DNA from: Liolophura sinensis
Lineage: Eukaryota > Mollusca > Polyplacophora > Chitonida > Chitonidae
Length of the DNA stretch: 64,000 nt
Reading direction: 5' to 3'
Assembly (NCBI RefSeq): GCF_032854445.1
Contig: NC_088295.1
Coordinates: 48,225,385 to 48,289,384 of the forward strand
Under the pieces are notes generated by a model, which saw only the letters and a list, made by a program, of their open reading frames with translations, was not told where the DNA came from and searched no databases. Numbering within the stretch: position 1 is the stretch's first letter; each line of letters opens with the position of its first letter. The translations under genes were made by a program, and so were the position numbers. This document shows, in pieces, positions 25,701 to 35,300 of this stretch.

Positions 25701-26019
25701 AATATACAAAGTAAATCTGTCCTTACGGTTAAATGCAGACTCATATCTTAATAACATGGAGCGATGTCAGGTGTCATTTCATTCAGAATACTTACTCAAA
25801 TCCAAAGAAGAGTCCGCAAGTCACAACAATTAAACCACAGGTGAAATAAAATATTCCCGTTTGCCGAGCCATCATTATCCTCCCGTTGCAACAGAATTTG
25901 TTTTTGCCAGGAAACACTTCCCATTTGCGAACTTTCTTGGTCATTTTGTTAGAATTCTCGTCCTCGGGCAGCTTTGATGGCGACTCGGTGGAAACGATCA
26001 TGTACGACTTGTCTTTCAT
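4516..26019 (-). CDS. ZDHHC14: ZDHHC14/18-type palmitoyltransferase, 5' part (3 exons; catalytic exon off-window)
   Basis: Joined exons 25796-26019, 17491-17651 and 4516-4674 encode the first 181 residues of a DHHC protein acyltransferase, which attaches palmitate to cysteines of membrane proteins at Golgi or plasma membrane. Visible: an N-terminus [14 protein letters not shown] that resembles ZDHHC14; a [11 protein letters not shown]...[10 protein letters not shown] block; membrane segment 1 (about 55-74); FDCPYLA; membrane segment 2 (about 86-103); the family DPG motif at 109-111 followed by [19 protein letters not shown]; and the start of the cysteine-rich domain, [17 protein letters not shown] then C177 and C180. 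Splice phases agree (2, 1, 1). The Asp-His-His-Cys motif and membrane segments 3-4 must lie before base 1; I searched 1-4515 on the minus strand and did not find them. FDCPYLA and the N-terminus fit ZDHHC14 better than ZDHHC9; a single invertebrate gene could be co-orthologous to ZDHHC14 and ZDHHC18. Confidence 0.93.
7251..7511 (+). mobile_element. tRNA-derived SINE (family 1), full length
   Basis: Begins ggcctccgtggctcagttgg, whose tggctcagttgg matches a Pol III A box, followed by gagttcaagtcc as B box. The body then contains gggtttcccccgggctctgc and cgtataagtgaaatattctt, and ends in an aataaataaataaa tail. Head, body and tail are all present. This is the reference copy for the fragments listed elsewhere. 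Confidence 0.93.
7671..7742. repeat. (AC)n/(TA)n compound microsatellite
   Basis: A run of AC dinucleotides passes into atatacatgtatatg and then about 44 bp of uninterrupted TA. Confidence 0.95.
11570..11909. mobile_element. Non-autonomous inverted-repeat element (MITE-like), about 80-bp arms
   Basis: The left end contains tctcgagttacctcattacg then acaacagagtgacgtcc. The right end, read on the opposite strand, contains ttcgagatatgacgttacg then acaacagagtgacatcc. Similarity continues inward to agtagggc. No transposase reading frame lies between the arms. Confidence 0.8.
12391..12503. repeat. Partial relative of the 2897-3049 inverted-repeat element
   Basis: Contains ttaacacc, aaatccctcgaatgc, cgaaacaaggttca, actgggtt and caacaaacaccaag, in the same order as the right half of the 2897-3049 element. 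Confidence 0.6.
12773..12792. repeat. Poly(C) tract
   Basis: A run of about 15 C residues preceded by ccctccccac. The complementary strand is G-rich and could form a quadruplex. Confidence 0.8.
13428..13580. repeat. Dispersed repeat, copy B (pairs with 3200-3365)
   Basis: Same block order as 3200-3365, ending in ttctttttctatgtcatggc then gtctgggtgtaaaa. Confidence 0.6.
14488..14746 (-). mobile_element. SINE family 2, head-less copy
   Basis: On the minus strand this matches 32540-32815: trataccaaagacct, gagcaaggaaacaggactg, gttggcc, agtataatgtgactgggt, gtgtcatgtgtggtg and cttggtggcaagg, ending in the tcatatga motif. The tRNA-like head seen in the 32.5 kb copy is missing. Confidence 0.8.
15684..15980. 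mobile_element. Small element with inverted ends (actgtaa..cttcaaccttttca)
   Basis: The left end is ttactgtaaatcttcaacct followed by tttcaacc; the right end is ggttgaaaaggttgaagaat followed by taggg, an imperfect inverted copy of about 24 bp. The same terminal sequence occurs at 30622-30828 and 56143-56290. A SINE-2 tail (15768-15803, minus) lies inside it. Confidence 0.65.
16990..17215. repeat. Dispersed repeat, copy 1 (pairs with 31660-31875)
   Basis: Shares in the same order: cgacatc followed by tttccagt-like, ataagaat, ccaaactaaaa/atattaaaa, accaagcacat, aaaagaatgg, ggcca and ttatatt-like blocks with 31700-31875. No coding potential is evident. Confidence 0.55.
17491..17651 (-). CDS. ZDHHC14: ZDHHC14 coding exon 2 (membrane segment 2, DPG motif)
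   Basis: Acceptor TTTTTCAG|T, donor ATAG|GTAACA. It encodes [17 protein letters not shown], then a hydrophobic stretch, [20 protein letters not shown] and IERQI. The TM2-DPG-TPDEAAD order is diagnostic for the ZDHHC9/14/18 subfamily. It completes the Asp codon left open by exon 1. Confidence 0.95.
17808..17935 (-). mobile_element. SINE family 1 fragment
   Basis: Reverse complement of the SINE body: atggtgtcctcaagaatatt, tcacttgtacgac, attatggcaggaggaaacc, cccacaaccatccacaggt and ggctgatagacctt. Confidence 0.8.
18028..18200 (-). mobile_element. SINE family 1 fragment with internal deletion
   Basis: Starts tttatttatctgattggtgt, loses the ataagtgaaatattct block, then continues through cattatggtgggaggaaacc, gaagccagcatgagctgga and tttgaactcacagc to gagaggctccc. 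Confidence 0.85.
20324..20510 (-). mobile_element. SINE family 1, strongly diverged copy
   Basis: Weakly conserved order of ttatttattaatttg, attggcgttttaagcc, aattcactta, ggaggaaacc, aacccacgactatccgcag and gcaggccttctcacgtatga. Confidence 0.65.
21461..21506. repeat. Perfect 21-bp hairpin with 4-nt loop
   Basis: The left arm cttcaaacttgttgttcgaa+c (21461-21481) is exactly complementary to the right arm 21486-21506. The loop is taag. There is no mismatch in 21 pairs. Confidence 0.95.
21718..23078. repeat. Tandem array, period about 592 bp, of tRNA-like units
   Basis: Units begin with caatattttaatc at 21718, 21961, 22309, 22553 and 22902. Alternate units are of two kinds: a short ~243-bp one, and a longer one with an extra ~100-bp segment containing gcacttccggccaatccaaa. 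Two A+B blocks of 591 and 593 bp are followed by a third partial. Each unit carries ggtagagtggtaaagtctga (A-box-like) and gagttcaagtctcatt (B-box-like), as in a tRNA-Ser/Leu-like SINE head. Confidence 0.85.
24526..24677. repeat. Detached copy of the array spacer
   Basis: About 150 bp closely matching the spacer at 22158-22300 and 22745-22880: ttggaacaatatgtaggcat, gatccttaccgcacatcatc, cacttatggcacttccggcc and ggaatttcatgtgacacgc. It lies without the tRNA-like part. Confidence 0.85.
25070..25660. repeat. Long imperfect fold-back repeat, about 250-bp arms
   Basis: Left arm blocks in order: agactccaactccttttctt, attggcctagc, ttgttattga, aataaaagacaccaaccta, ttttagaatagattta and gcacatgctcc. 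The right arm (about 25365-25660) carries the same blocks in reverse complement and reverse order (gagcatgt, aataaacctattctaaag, taggttggtgtcttttattt, caataactcaataacaa, gctaggccaat, aaaaggagttggagtctt). The right arm has about 50 extra bases. The centre contains a smaller hairpin ccacggc/gccgtgg. Confidence 0.85.
25796..26019 (-). CDS. ZDHHC14: ZDHHC14 coding exon 1 (start codon, membrane segment 1)
   Basis: Starts at ATG 26019-26017, chosen because MKDxxY matches the ZDHHC14 N-terminus and no in-frame ATG is needed upstream. It encodes 74 codons plus two bases, ending in the hydrophobic run [11 protein letters not shown]. The donor is GA|GTAAGT at 25795. The fold-back repeat begins about 140 bp further into the intron. 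Confidence 0.93.
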
Positions 26020-26212
26020 CACCTACCGCTGAATATGTCACTCAAACTACATAACGCCAACTCGGTCGGTAGAATCATGGAGGTAGGAGGTACTCAAGTC
26101 ATGTTTACACCTTCCCAAGCCAGCAGAAAGTCATTTGAAAGCTAAAAACACACACATTTGTCACATTTTACATGACGAATTTCCTGCAGTTGTGTTGATG
26201 GGAATTAACATA

Positions 26213-26224
26213 CGCGCAGGCGCA
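26213..26224. promoter_or_regulatory. NRF1-like site
   Basis: CGCGCAGGCGCA, close to the NRF1 palindrome (T/C)GCGCA(N)GCGC(A/G). It lies about 65 bp upstream of the TMEM242 ATG. NRF1 typically drives nuclear genes for mitochondrial proteins, which suits TMEM242. Confidence 0.55.
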
Positions 26225-26257
26225 TTAATGACAGGAACAAGCCACTGACGGCGGCCT

Positions 26258-26275
26258 TGACCTGGGATAAGGTCA
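26258..26275. promoter_or_regulatory. Everted nuclear-receptor half-sites (ER6)
   Basis: TGACCT, six bases, AGGTCA: two perfect half-sites arranged as an everted repeat. Binding by an ERR- or RXR-type receptor is only a suggestion. Confidence 0.35.
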
Positions 26276-26283
26276 GAGTGTTT

Positions 26284-26295
26284 ACGATGGCGGCC
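26284..26295 (+). promoter_or_regulatory. YY1-like element overlapping the TMEM242 start codon
   Basis: acgATGGCGGCC fits the AANATGGCGGC-type YY1 motif that commonly overlaps initiator codons of TATA-less promoters. Confidence 0.4.
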
Positions 26296-26371
26296 TCCAG
26301 AGATACCGAGCTGCAGACGGAAAACCTGGAAATAACGCCTCAAAAAGACAGAAAAAGCTCTGTAGTCGTTG
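26287..26371 (+). CDS. TMEM242: TMEM242 coding exon 1
   Basis: ATG GCG GCC start; 28 codons of polar sequence (MAASRDTELQTENLEITPQK, then DRKSSVVV) plus one base; donor GTTG|GTATAA. N-termini of this family are poorly conserved, so the assignment rests on position, phase and the promoter motifs. Confidence 0.8.
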
Positions 26372-29300
26372 GTATAAAATGTTTGATTACCAAACAATTT
26401 TGTTTGCACATATGAAAGGTGTTTCGTGTATTTACAGTAACAATGCTTGAAAACGTTCTTTGATAGATGTATCGTTAGTATGCAGAGTGTAAACTACATG
26501 TACATGCTGCCATGCACATCGCCATACCAGTTGTCAGTTACCACAGGAGCTAGCTGTGCAGGGCTGTGATTAAGAGCTAGCTGTGGAGGGCTGTGGTTAC
26601 GAGTTAGCTGGGGAGTTGTAAGGACTAAGGTTATATTTACGTGTTGATCTCCACTTGCATTCTGTAAGACGGATCGGAAGCTAGAGACCACGTGATGTCC
26701 TTAGTTACAAACAGCGTGTGTGAAGAAAACTGCCCTCCCAACATTATTGCATAGGAAATTACCTATTTTTTAATCGCTGTCAGCGTTGGATTTTTAGAAT
26801 TTTCAGTTTTCCAGATAGTGTGAGTATTTTTGAAGAGCTTTCGTGATGGTATTTTGTACAACTAGGCCTTACTGGTCGCTAGTAAGGTGACCTTTTCCCC
26901 AAAGCTTTAACATTGGGTGGCCATTTTACTTTCGACACGAAAGGATGGTCATGTCACCCCCAACCTACAACCCATCTTACAGAATCCTGACGAAGTAGTC
27001 ACCGGAGGCTAATTGCACATAGTATACGTAATCTCAGCCCTACAGTGCTACACACCAGCTCACATCTATTCTCGACGGTGGCATTGTTCTAGCCCATCGC
27101 AATGACCCAAGAGCCTCTCACCAATGCGGTCACTGTGAGTTTAAATCCAGCTAATGCTGTCTTGCCTTCCTCTCCAGTTGTGTGTGAGAAGGTCTTCCAG
27201 CAGCTGAAGAGTTCATCTGGGGATGAGTACCTAATGAATTAGTTGTGATAAAACGTCGGACAGAGGTCCCGTCCCAAAACTGGGTATTTTACTATACGTA
27301 CTTAGAATCTCATTTCTTACCAGGCATTTTTCTTAATTGCCAAACACTAGCTGAGGAGATGGCACATTGGACCCAAATCAGTTTAAATACTGTTCTCGGT
27401 GAATTTTAGAGCGAACTCAGCCAAATTTTTAACAGGCAGTCATGTTTGGCTTCTGCATGCTTTGCACAGTAGAGACTTTTCAGTATGCTGATGTCTGTTC
27501 TTCACAGACAAAAATGGTTGACTGCAAAGGTTAGAAATGGTGAACGAGGCTGCCTGTGCAAAGGTTTGTTTGGTCATCGGCTGTAAATGGTCAGTATATA
27601 TGTAAGCATAACAGGAGTCCATCTTGGTCCATGAGGAGTGGCTAGAGATTGCTACAGAGGCTCTAAGTGCAGATATAAAAATACCCAACATTTTGGGAAG
27701 AGACCTCATTTAGTCTTTAGCATTTTAGAATCAATGTTGATGTGGTTATGTATTGTATATGTACAGTTCTTTATGCAAATGTTAAGCATTCATATGACTC
27801 CTACAAATGAACTCTTTGTATTTCATTTCAAAACTAAAGTGTACTTATGATTTAAGTAGCTTTGTGTTTTAACCGTGGATATTTACCAATTGTTCATGTT
27901 GAAATAGTGGGAAGACGGTTTGGGTTTGCTTAAAGAGACCAAAACATGTAGTTTTGCACATTGCAGAAGATCTCAGAATTGCTAAATGTCCACCCACCAA
28001 TAAATGTTAAAGAGTATTAAATATGGAGGTAGACTTTAATTTGTTGAATTCGTAGTTTCGCTGTGCTCTTTTTAGCTTGTTCTTACACTGAGTATGGTCT
28101 CGGTGAAGTCTTCAACTTGTCATAACACACTAAAGGGCACGTAACTCTTAACACCATGTCTTTAAATATAAGGGAGGTAATTTCATATGTAGACTTGGGT
28201 ACAGTCTGTTGTGTTAAGGGTACCTACATGTAGATGACTATTTCATACTGCTCTATACACTGAGAAATACTCTGCCAGCGGATTCTAAGAAAGAGAGGTT
28301 GTGATGTAGCCACTAGGATCTAATTAGGATTATTTGATGCATGACAGTGACAGACTGCATGCAGACGGTGCTCAGCTGGGGACAAGCATGCACATGGTAA
28401 ACCTATCTGTATGTGACATATGGGAAAGTTCATCAACATCTTGTCAAAGGTTGGTTTTTTACCGTGTTTGCTTGCACGCCATTAATATAAAAAAAAAATC
28501 CTCGAATTTAAATCTATGAAATAAATAAATGAATAAATCATATACATTGTAAAAGAAGTACCTGTGAAATCAGTTGCCATGATATAAGTGAAAAATTCTT
28601 GAGTGTGATATTAAGCAACAATTAAGTTAACAAATTAAAGAAGTAATTTTAAAAAAATGAATTAATACTTGTACATATTTACATCTTAAGAAAATACTTG
28701 AGTGAAGCATTTATGAGCATCACTGTGACACAATACATGGATATTTAACTTGTCTAAAAACGAAACCTAATGTAGAAAATGTAAGTCTTTTTTAGATTGG
28801 GGGATCGGCTTAATATTTTAAAGCTAATTGAGTCCTATAGTTGCCTTGTCCCATGGTCATGTAAGTAGTATATGCGCTGTAATACAGCACTGTATGTGTA
28901 ATAATAAATATGTGAAGACACCTAAAGAGCACGAACCCCATCAAAATGTATAAATTCCCTTGATTACATAGGGACATTAATCGGCCGCCCTGACCTATCT
29001 GTTTAACCCCCTTTCCAAAGGTAATAAATACATGTATTGTGTTAGGAAATAAAGAAGCTCAGAATAGCCTTAGCCTCTAACGACATGCATGTAACTGTAT
29101 TGGCACCCTTCAGATAGCCTCAGTTGTCCACCATATTTATTAATGCAATAAATCAATAACTCCTGCTGTGCTGAGCCACTGAGAAAATCTGCAGCATGAG
29201 AGGCCTGAAAGAAGCTACATTGGTGGTGTTGGCCAATTTTAGGGCTTAACAAAAAGTATAATTTTATTAGTCTACACAGAATAATGCCTTCAGAATATGT

Positions 29301-32300
29301 TCGGCATATAGGAGCATGCATCTCCTATTTTAATCATGGAGAGCTGTCCATGATTGAGCTTGATGCAACTTACATGTAAATAGAGCTATGACATCCCCAC
29401 ATGTAGCAGATTAGACTATAGTGAAAGCCCATCTTTTGTCATATTGAGTGTATCAAGTAATTGGCAAATAAATCAATATATTTCAGCAGTATATGATAAA
29501 TGCTATTACACTGAAAGCAGCAGTGCACACTAACAATGCCAGCATGTGATATGCTATCACACTGAAAGCAGCGGTACACACTAACAATGCCAGCATGTGA
29601 TATGCTATCACACTGAAAGCAGCGGTGCACACTAACCATGCCAACATGTAATATGCTATTTGCCAGCATGACTGATACTTTAGCACAATGAAAACAAGAT
29701 GGAATTCATCAGTTCATCAAACACCAAAAAATTAGTCCCAGAAGTTTATTATTTATGTAATGTAATGTTTTTTCTTACTTAGTTATTCACTTTATAGAAT
29801 GTCCAGATGTCATATATAGGACTTTTTTTAGCCCAAATTAGGGTACATCTTTTAAAGATAAGGCTTCGTCAGCCCTCATCAGTCAGTCCCACAGCTAATG
29901 AGCTATTTAGGCCAGCAGTGACAGTAATGTACCTGTAGGCTGTCAAAATGTACCCTTAAAAAAACTAGTATGTAGTGTGAGCAGTTTACTGTGGAGAGGG
30001 AATATAACGGTGCGTCAGCACACGCAGCCATTTACACATGAAATCACTTTTGAGAAAGTTTCTTTTGCTGATGGAAAGTAAGCAATAACAGGCATCAAGG
30101 TTTGCAGGCTCTGTGTGAATGACTTGTCTCTGGGGATGGTTTATAATTGATAAAGTAAAAAATGAGAGTATTCTCTTTTGGAAGGGTAGTCTCTTGCTCA
30201 TAGTAAGGTCCACTTCATTTGTTCATTTAAATGTAGAAATATTTCTTGCATGTACAGACCACCTTAGACTGTCTTCCATTATGCTTGTTGTTGTTGCTAG
30301 GGGATTACCAGTTGAGGATTTGAACCAGTGATCTATGAATTTCCAGTGCACAGTTCTACTTCTAGACTAAAGGCAAATTTGCACCACCACAAAGATACAT
30401 TTAAGCAGCCCGTGTTACAACTAGGGCTTTTGATTGCAAATACTGGAGATTGTTTCCCAGCACTCCTTATATCCTGCCCTGTGCTTCTATGGTTACAGGG
30501 GGCATGTACCTGACAACTGTGACTGGCTTCTCCCTGCTCTTTGGGTTTGGTATGACAGTCATGATGGCAAAGAAAAGAGACCCCACCATGTTTACTAAGG
30601 TAAGGGAAGGTCTACTGCCATTGCAGTTACCTTGATTCGTCAACCTTTTGGTATATAAAGGAGAAACTTTCAGTGCAATTCTACATTGGTTGAATAGGCC
30701 AGTTTCAGGGCTTCACAAAAAGTATAATTTTATCAGTTGACACAGATTAATGCCTTCAGAATATGCTAGAATAAACACCTTTTTCGCATGGAAACATGCG
30801 AAAAAGGTTGAAGAATTACAGTACACTAAATGACCTAAAATTTCATCCATGACTAAGCCACTCATTTTTCCCAGAATCTGGGAGTTCTATTGACTTTAGA
30901 GAAGTCACTGCTTTGAGAGATGTTTGGAAGATAGGGTGATATCCTACAGGGAAAATGTAAATTTTAGCACCAGATGGGAGAACCTCACGGCATTTATTTG
31001 CCACCAGAAATGCTCTTTTATGGTCGAATTTTTAGGTCAATTAGGGTAATTTCAACTGTTGTCTTCAGTTCATAAATAAAAGGAATGAATGATTGATGTC
31101 TTTTGGCAGTAGATTTCAGCCCTATCATTGTGATCTAGTATTATACCTTGCAGAAGTTGTTCTTTCAAATTTCTTTCAGATTCATTAAATTTCTTTTATA
31201 TGTACTTAAAATTCGTGGCATGATGGAAGTTCCTTATGTTAAAATTGCCTCTAAATGAGTTCTGTTAAACAATAATTATGATCAGTATAAGTGCATGTAT
31301 CTACCTGTTAGTTTACAGATCTGAGTACACTTCAGTAGGCAAAACTGACATAAATCCATTTTCTAATTACAAGAACAAATTACTCTAATTGAAATGAAAC
31401 TGAGCCCAGGTTTACTTTGATACCTACACCTAAGGACAGTCTCAGTAAGGACACAAGTGCAATAATCTTGAGTTATCAGACCAAACGAAACAGGTGAAAA
31501 GTTTCATGTTGAGTTAACTTCAGACAACACTATATGGACCAAATGTGTACATGAATCGATAAAGTATCCCGCATAAAGTTTAAAAAAACACACCTATGGC
31601 AGTTCGAAGTAAGCAGGATAGCCCACAGCGAGAAAATAGAAATATCAGTCAGGCATTAGTTACTTCTAAATGCCAAGAACGCAACTCTTTGTGCTGATAT
31701 GTGTCAGATACAAGGGATGCGACATCATTTTTCTAGTTTCTCTAATATGCCTTATCCCATGGCCACATAAGAATATCATATTAAAAGTTGATGTATAGAG
31801 TCACCAAGCACATCAGAAAAGAATGGCTGTGGCCATTTAGGTCTCTTTCCTGTGATCTTAACTGTGATTATATTATCATTTTCAAGATGTTTTCTACTGC
31901 TACAGAATTACCTCCCTTTGTTGGAGGCACGATACTTTCATTCCAGATATTTTCATCAAGGTTGTGTGTTTAAATGGACACAAAAGAAGTTTTCACTTAC
32001 ACATAACCAGCGACCCATGCCTAGTTACTGACAAGCTTTCCCACAAGTGACACAAATATGCCCACCATATTGTTGGAAGACAAGTGGCCCAACAAATACT
32101 GTGCAGGTAGTTTCACTGTATAACTTGACCCACTGTAAAGTCTCAATCTTTCTATCCCCAGAGCTTGTTGGGTAGTCGTGAGATTCCAGAGAGTGGGGGT
32201 GCCCTGGCCCTCAGAGCCCTGGGGTGGGGTACACTGTACTCTGTGACAGGGGTGGGGCTCCTATCCCTTCTTGTCTGGAAGCTGCTTGGGGTCAAAAGTG

Positions 32301-35300
32301 TAAGTACACGAGGCCATGCACATCTTATGTGTAAGCAATGAAACCTTATAGCATTTTGGTTTCCTAGTAGATTCTCGCCATGCTGTGGCTTAAATAATGC
32401 CAGTGGCGTTAAACCTGATTCATTCATTCACCCATTCCTGCTACACAATTTTGATGGACATCAAATGTTTGCAGAGATTCAAGCGAGATATTGATTGTAT
32501 TAGTAGCTTAATGGTTAGAGCATCCACCTCAAAATTCTGTCGGGTCATACCAAAAACTTTATGAATGTTCTTGTAGCTGGCCCCCTTGGCGCTCCAATAC
32601 TGAGAGGTTAGAGCAAGGAAACAGGACTGATTGGCCCGGTGTCATTATAATGTGACTGGGTAGGGTGTCATGTCTGGTGTATTTGGCATGATACCTCAGT
32701 GGCGGCAGCACTTCGGTGGCATGGACTCGCCCTGCCACAAGCATGACATGACTCAGTATATGTACCCACATGTAACATGCCTAATGACTTCTCATCATCA
32801 TGTGGCTGAAAACTTATTTATTATGACATAAAACCTTGAGCATACATGCATGCTTCAGGCCTTTACAGCCATGGGACTTACGATCATGTTCCATGCAAGA
32901 ACTTAGAAACTTTGACAGTATTCTCTGAACTTTCAGCGATCTCGGTTTGCATGACTGTAGACTTGCAACCCTGATCACACGTAGCTTATTTTGAAAGTGG
33001 CATTTGCTGTCCAAGCAGCATAGACATGATAAACTGCCTAAGTTCAGACCAATGATGTCACATGTTCGAATCCAGCTTTTGCTATAGTTTGTCTTCTGCC
33101 TTGAGTCAAGAGGTTGGTGTGATACCTGGAGAGGACAAGAAGGAATTTCTCTCCTTAATTTCCTCTACCCATATAAAGCCAGATCCCTGCCTTATATTCT
33201 GTGACTGAGGGCAGGGTGCTTCTTTGATGAAGCGTAATTGGTGTGACATTAATGTAACATTATTCTGTGACTGAGGGCAGGGTGCTTCTTTCATGAAGCA
33301 TAATTAGCGTGACAATAATGGAACATTATTCTGTGATTGAGGGCATAGTGCTTCTTTGATGAAGCATAATTAGCTTGACAATATTGGAACATTATTCTGT
33401 GACTGGGGGCAGGATGCTTCTTTGATGAAACGTAATTAGCCTGAAAATAGTGGAACATTATTCTGTGACTGGGGGCAGGATGCTTCTTTGATGAAGCATA
33501 ATTAGCCTGACAATATTGGAACATTATTCTGTGACTGAGGGCAGGTTGCTTCTTTGATGAAGCGTAATTAGCCTGACAATATTGGAACATTATTCTGTGA
33601 CTGAGGGCAGGTTGCTTCTTTGATGAAGCGTAATTAGCGTGACAATAATGGAACATTATTCTGTGATTGAGGGCAGGATGCTTCTTTGATGAAGCGTAAT
33701 TAGCATGACAATAATGGAACATTATTCTGTGACTGGGGGCAGGATGCTTCTTTGATGAAGCATAATTAGCCTGACAATATTGGAACATTATTCTGTGACT
33801 GGGGGCATAGTGCTTCTTTGATGAAGCGTAATTAGCGTGACAGTATTGGAACATTATTCTGTGACTGAGGGCAGGTTGCTTCTTTGATGAAGCGTAATTA
33901 GCGTGACAATAATGGAACATTATTCTGTGATTGAGGGCAGGATGCTTCTTTGATGAAGCGTAATTAGCATGACAATAATGGAACATTAATCTGTGACTGG
34001 GGGCATAGTGCTTCTTTGATGAAGCGTAATTAGCGTGACAGTATTGGAACATTATTCTGTGACTGAGGGCAGGTTGCTTCTTTGATGAAGCGTAATTAGC
34101 GTGACAATAATGGAACATTATTCTGTGATTGAGGGCAGGATGCTTCTTTGATGAAGCCTATTTAGCCTGACAATAATGGAACATTATTCTGTGACTGAGG
34201 GCAGGGTGCTTCTTTGATGAAGCGTAATTAGCTTGACAATAATGGAACATTATTCTGTGACAGAGGGCAGGGTGCTTCTTTGATGAAGCGTAATTAGCCT
34301 GACAATATTGGAACATTATTCTGTGACTGAGAGCAAGTTGCTTCTTTGATGAAGCATAATTAGCGTGACAATATTGGAACATTATTCTGTGATTGAGGGC
34401 ATAGTGCTTCTTTGATGAAGCGTAATTAGTGTGACAATATTGGAACATTATTCTGTGACTGAGGGCAGGGTGCTTCTTTGATGAAGCATGATTAGCATGA
34501 CAATAATGGAACATTATTCAGTGACTGGGGGCAGGATGCTTCTTTGATGAAGCGTAATTAGCCTGACAATATTGGAACATTATTCTGTGACTGAGGGCAG
34601 GTTGCTTCTTTGATAAAGCATAATTAAAGTGACAGTAATGTAACATTATTCTTTGACTGAGGGCAGGATGCTTCTTTGAAGAAGCGTAATTAGCTTGACA
34701 ATAATGGAACATTCTGTGATTGAGGGCAGGATGCTTCTTTGATGAAGTATAACTAGCGTGACAATAATGGAACATTATTCTGTAACTGAGGGCAGGGTGC
34801 TTCTTTGATGAAGTGTAATTAGCCTGACAGTAATGAAACATTCTGTGACTGAAAGCATAGTGCGTTTTTGATGGAGCGTAACTAGTGTGACAATAATGGA
34901 ACATCATTCTGTGGCTGAGGGCAGGGTGCTTCTTTGATGAAGCACAATTATCCTGACAATAATGGAACATTATTCTGTGACTGAGGGCAGGGTGCTTCTT
35001 TGATGAAGGGTAATTAGCTTGACAATAATGGAACATTATTCTGTGACTGAAGGCAGGGTGGTTCTTTGATGGAACAAAATTAGCTTGACAATAATGGAAC
35101 ATTATTCTGTGACTGAGGGCAGGATGCTTCTTTGATGAAGCGTAATTAGCGTGACAATAATGGAACACTATTCTGTGACTGAGGGCAGGGTGCTTCTTTG
35201 ATGAAGCATAATTAGTGTTACGATAATGGAACATTATTCTGTGACTGGGGGCAGGATGCTTCTTTGATGAAGCATAATTAATGTTACGATAATGGAACAT

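Larger units (their letters stand above)
17652..25795 (-). other. ZDHHC14 intron 1
   Basis: 8.1 kb with no recognisable exon. It contains three degenerate minus-strand SINE-1 fragments (17808-17935, 18028-18200, 20324-20510), a perfect hairpin (21461-21506), the 590-bp-period tRNA-like array (21718-23078) with a detached piece at 24526-24677, and the fold-back at 25070-25660. I see nothing specific in 18210-20320 or 23080-24520. Confidence 0.7.
26020..26286. promoter_or_regulatory. Head-to-head intergenic region, probable bidirectional promoter
   Basis: Only 267 bp separate the ZDHHC14 start codon (minus) from the TMEM242 start codon (plus), so both 5' UTRs and core promoters must lie here unless unseen non-coding exons exist. 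The TMEM242-proximal half is richer in CpG than the flanks. It contains an NRF1-like palindrome, an everted nuclear-receptor pair and a YY1-like element over the TMEM242 ATG. No TATA box is evident at a fitting distance. Confidence 0.8.
26372..30498 (+). other. TMEM242 intron 1
   Basis: No exon recognised on either strand. It holds a ~28-bp triplication (26546-26640), a SINE-1 fragment (27088-27210), a SINE tail fragment (28573-28640), a copy of a dispersed repeat (29200-29310) and a 51-bp minisatellite (29501-29658). 27250-28550 shows nothing specific. Confidence 0.7.
30600..32161 (+). other. TMEM242 intron 2
   Basis: Contains the TIR-type repeat at 30622-30828 with a 13-bp perfect hairpin, a diverged repeat stretch to about 31050, and dispersed-repeat copy 2 at 31660-31875. 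No coding exon seen. Confidence 0.7.
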
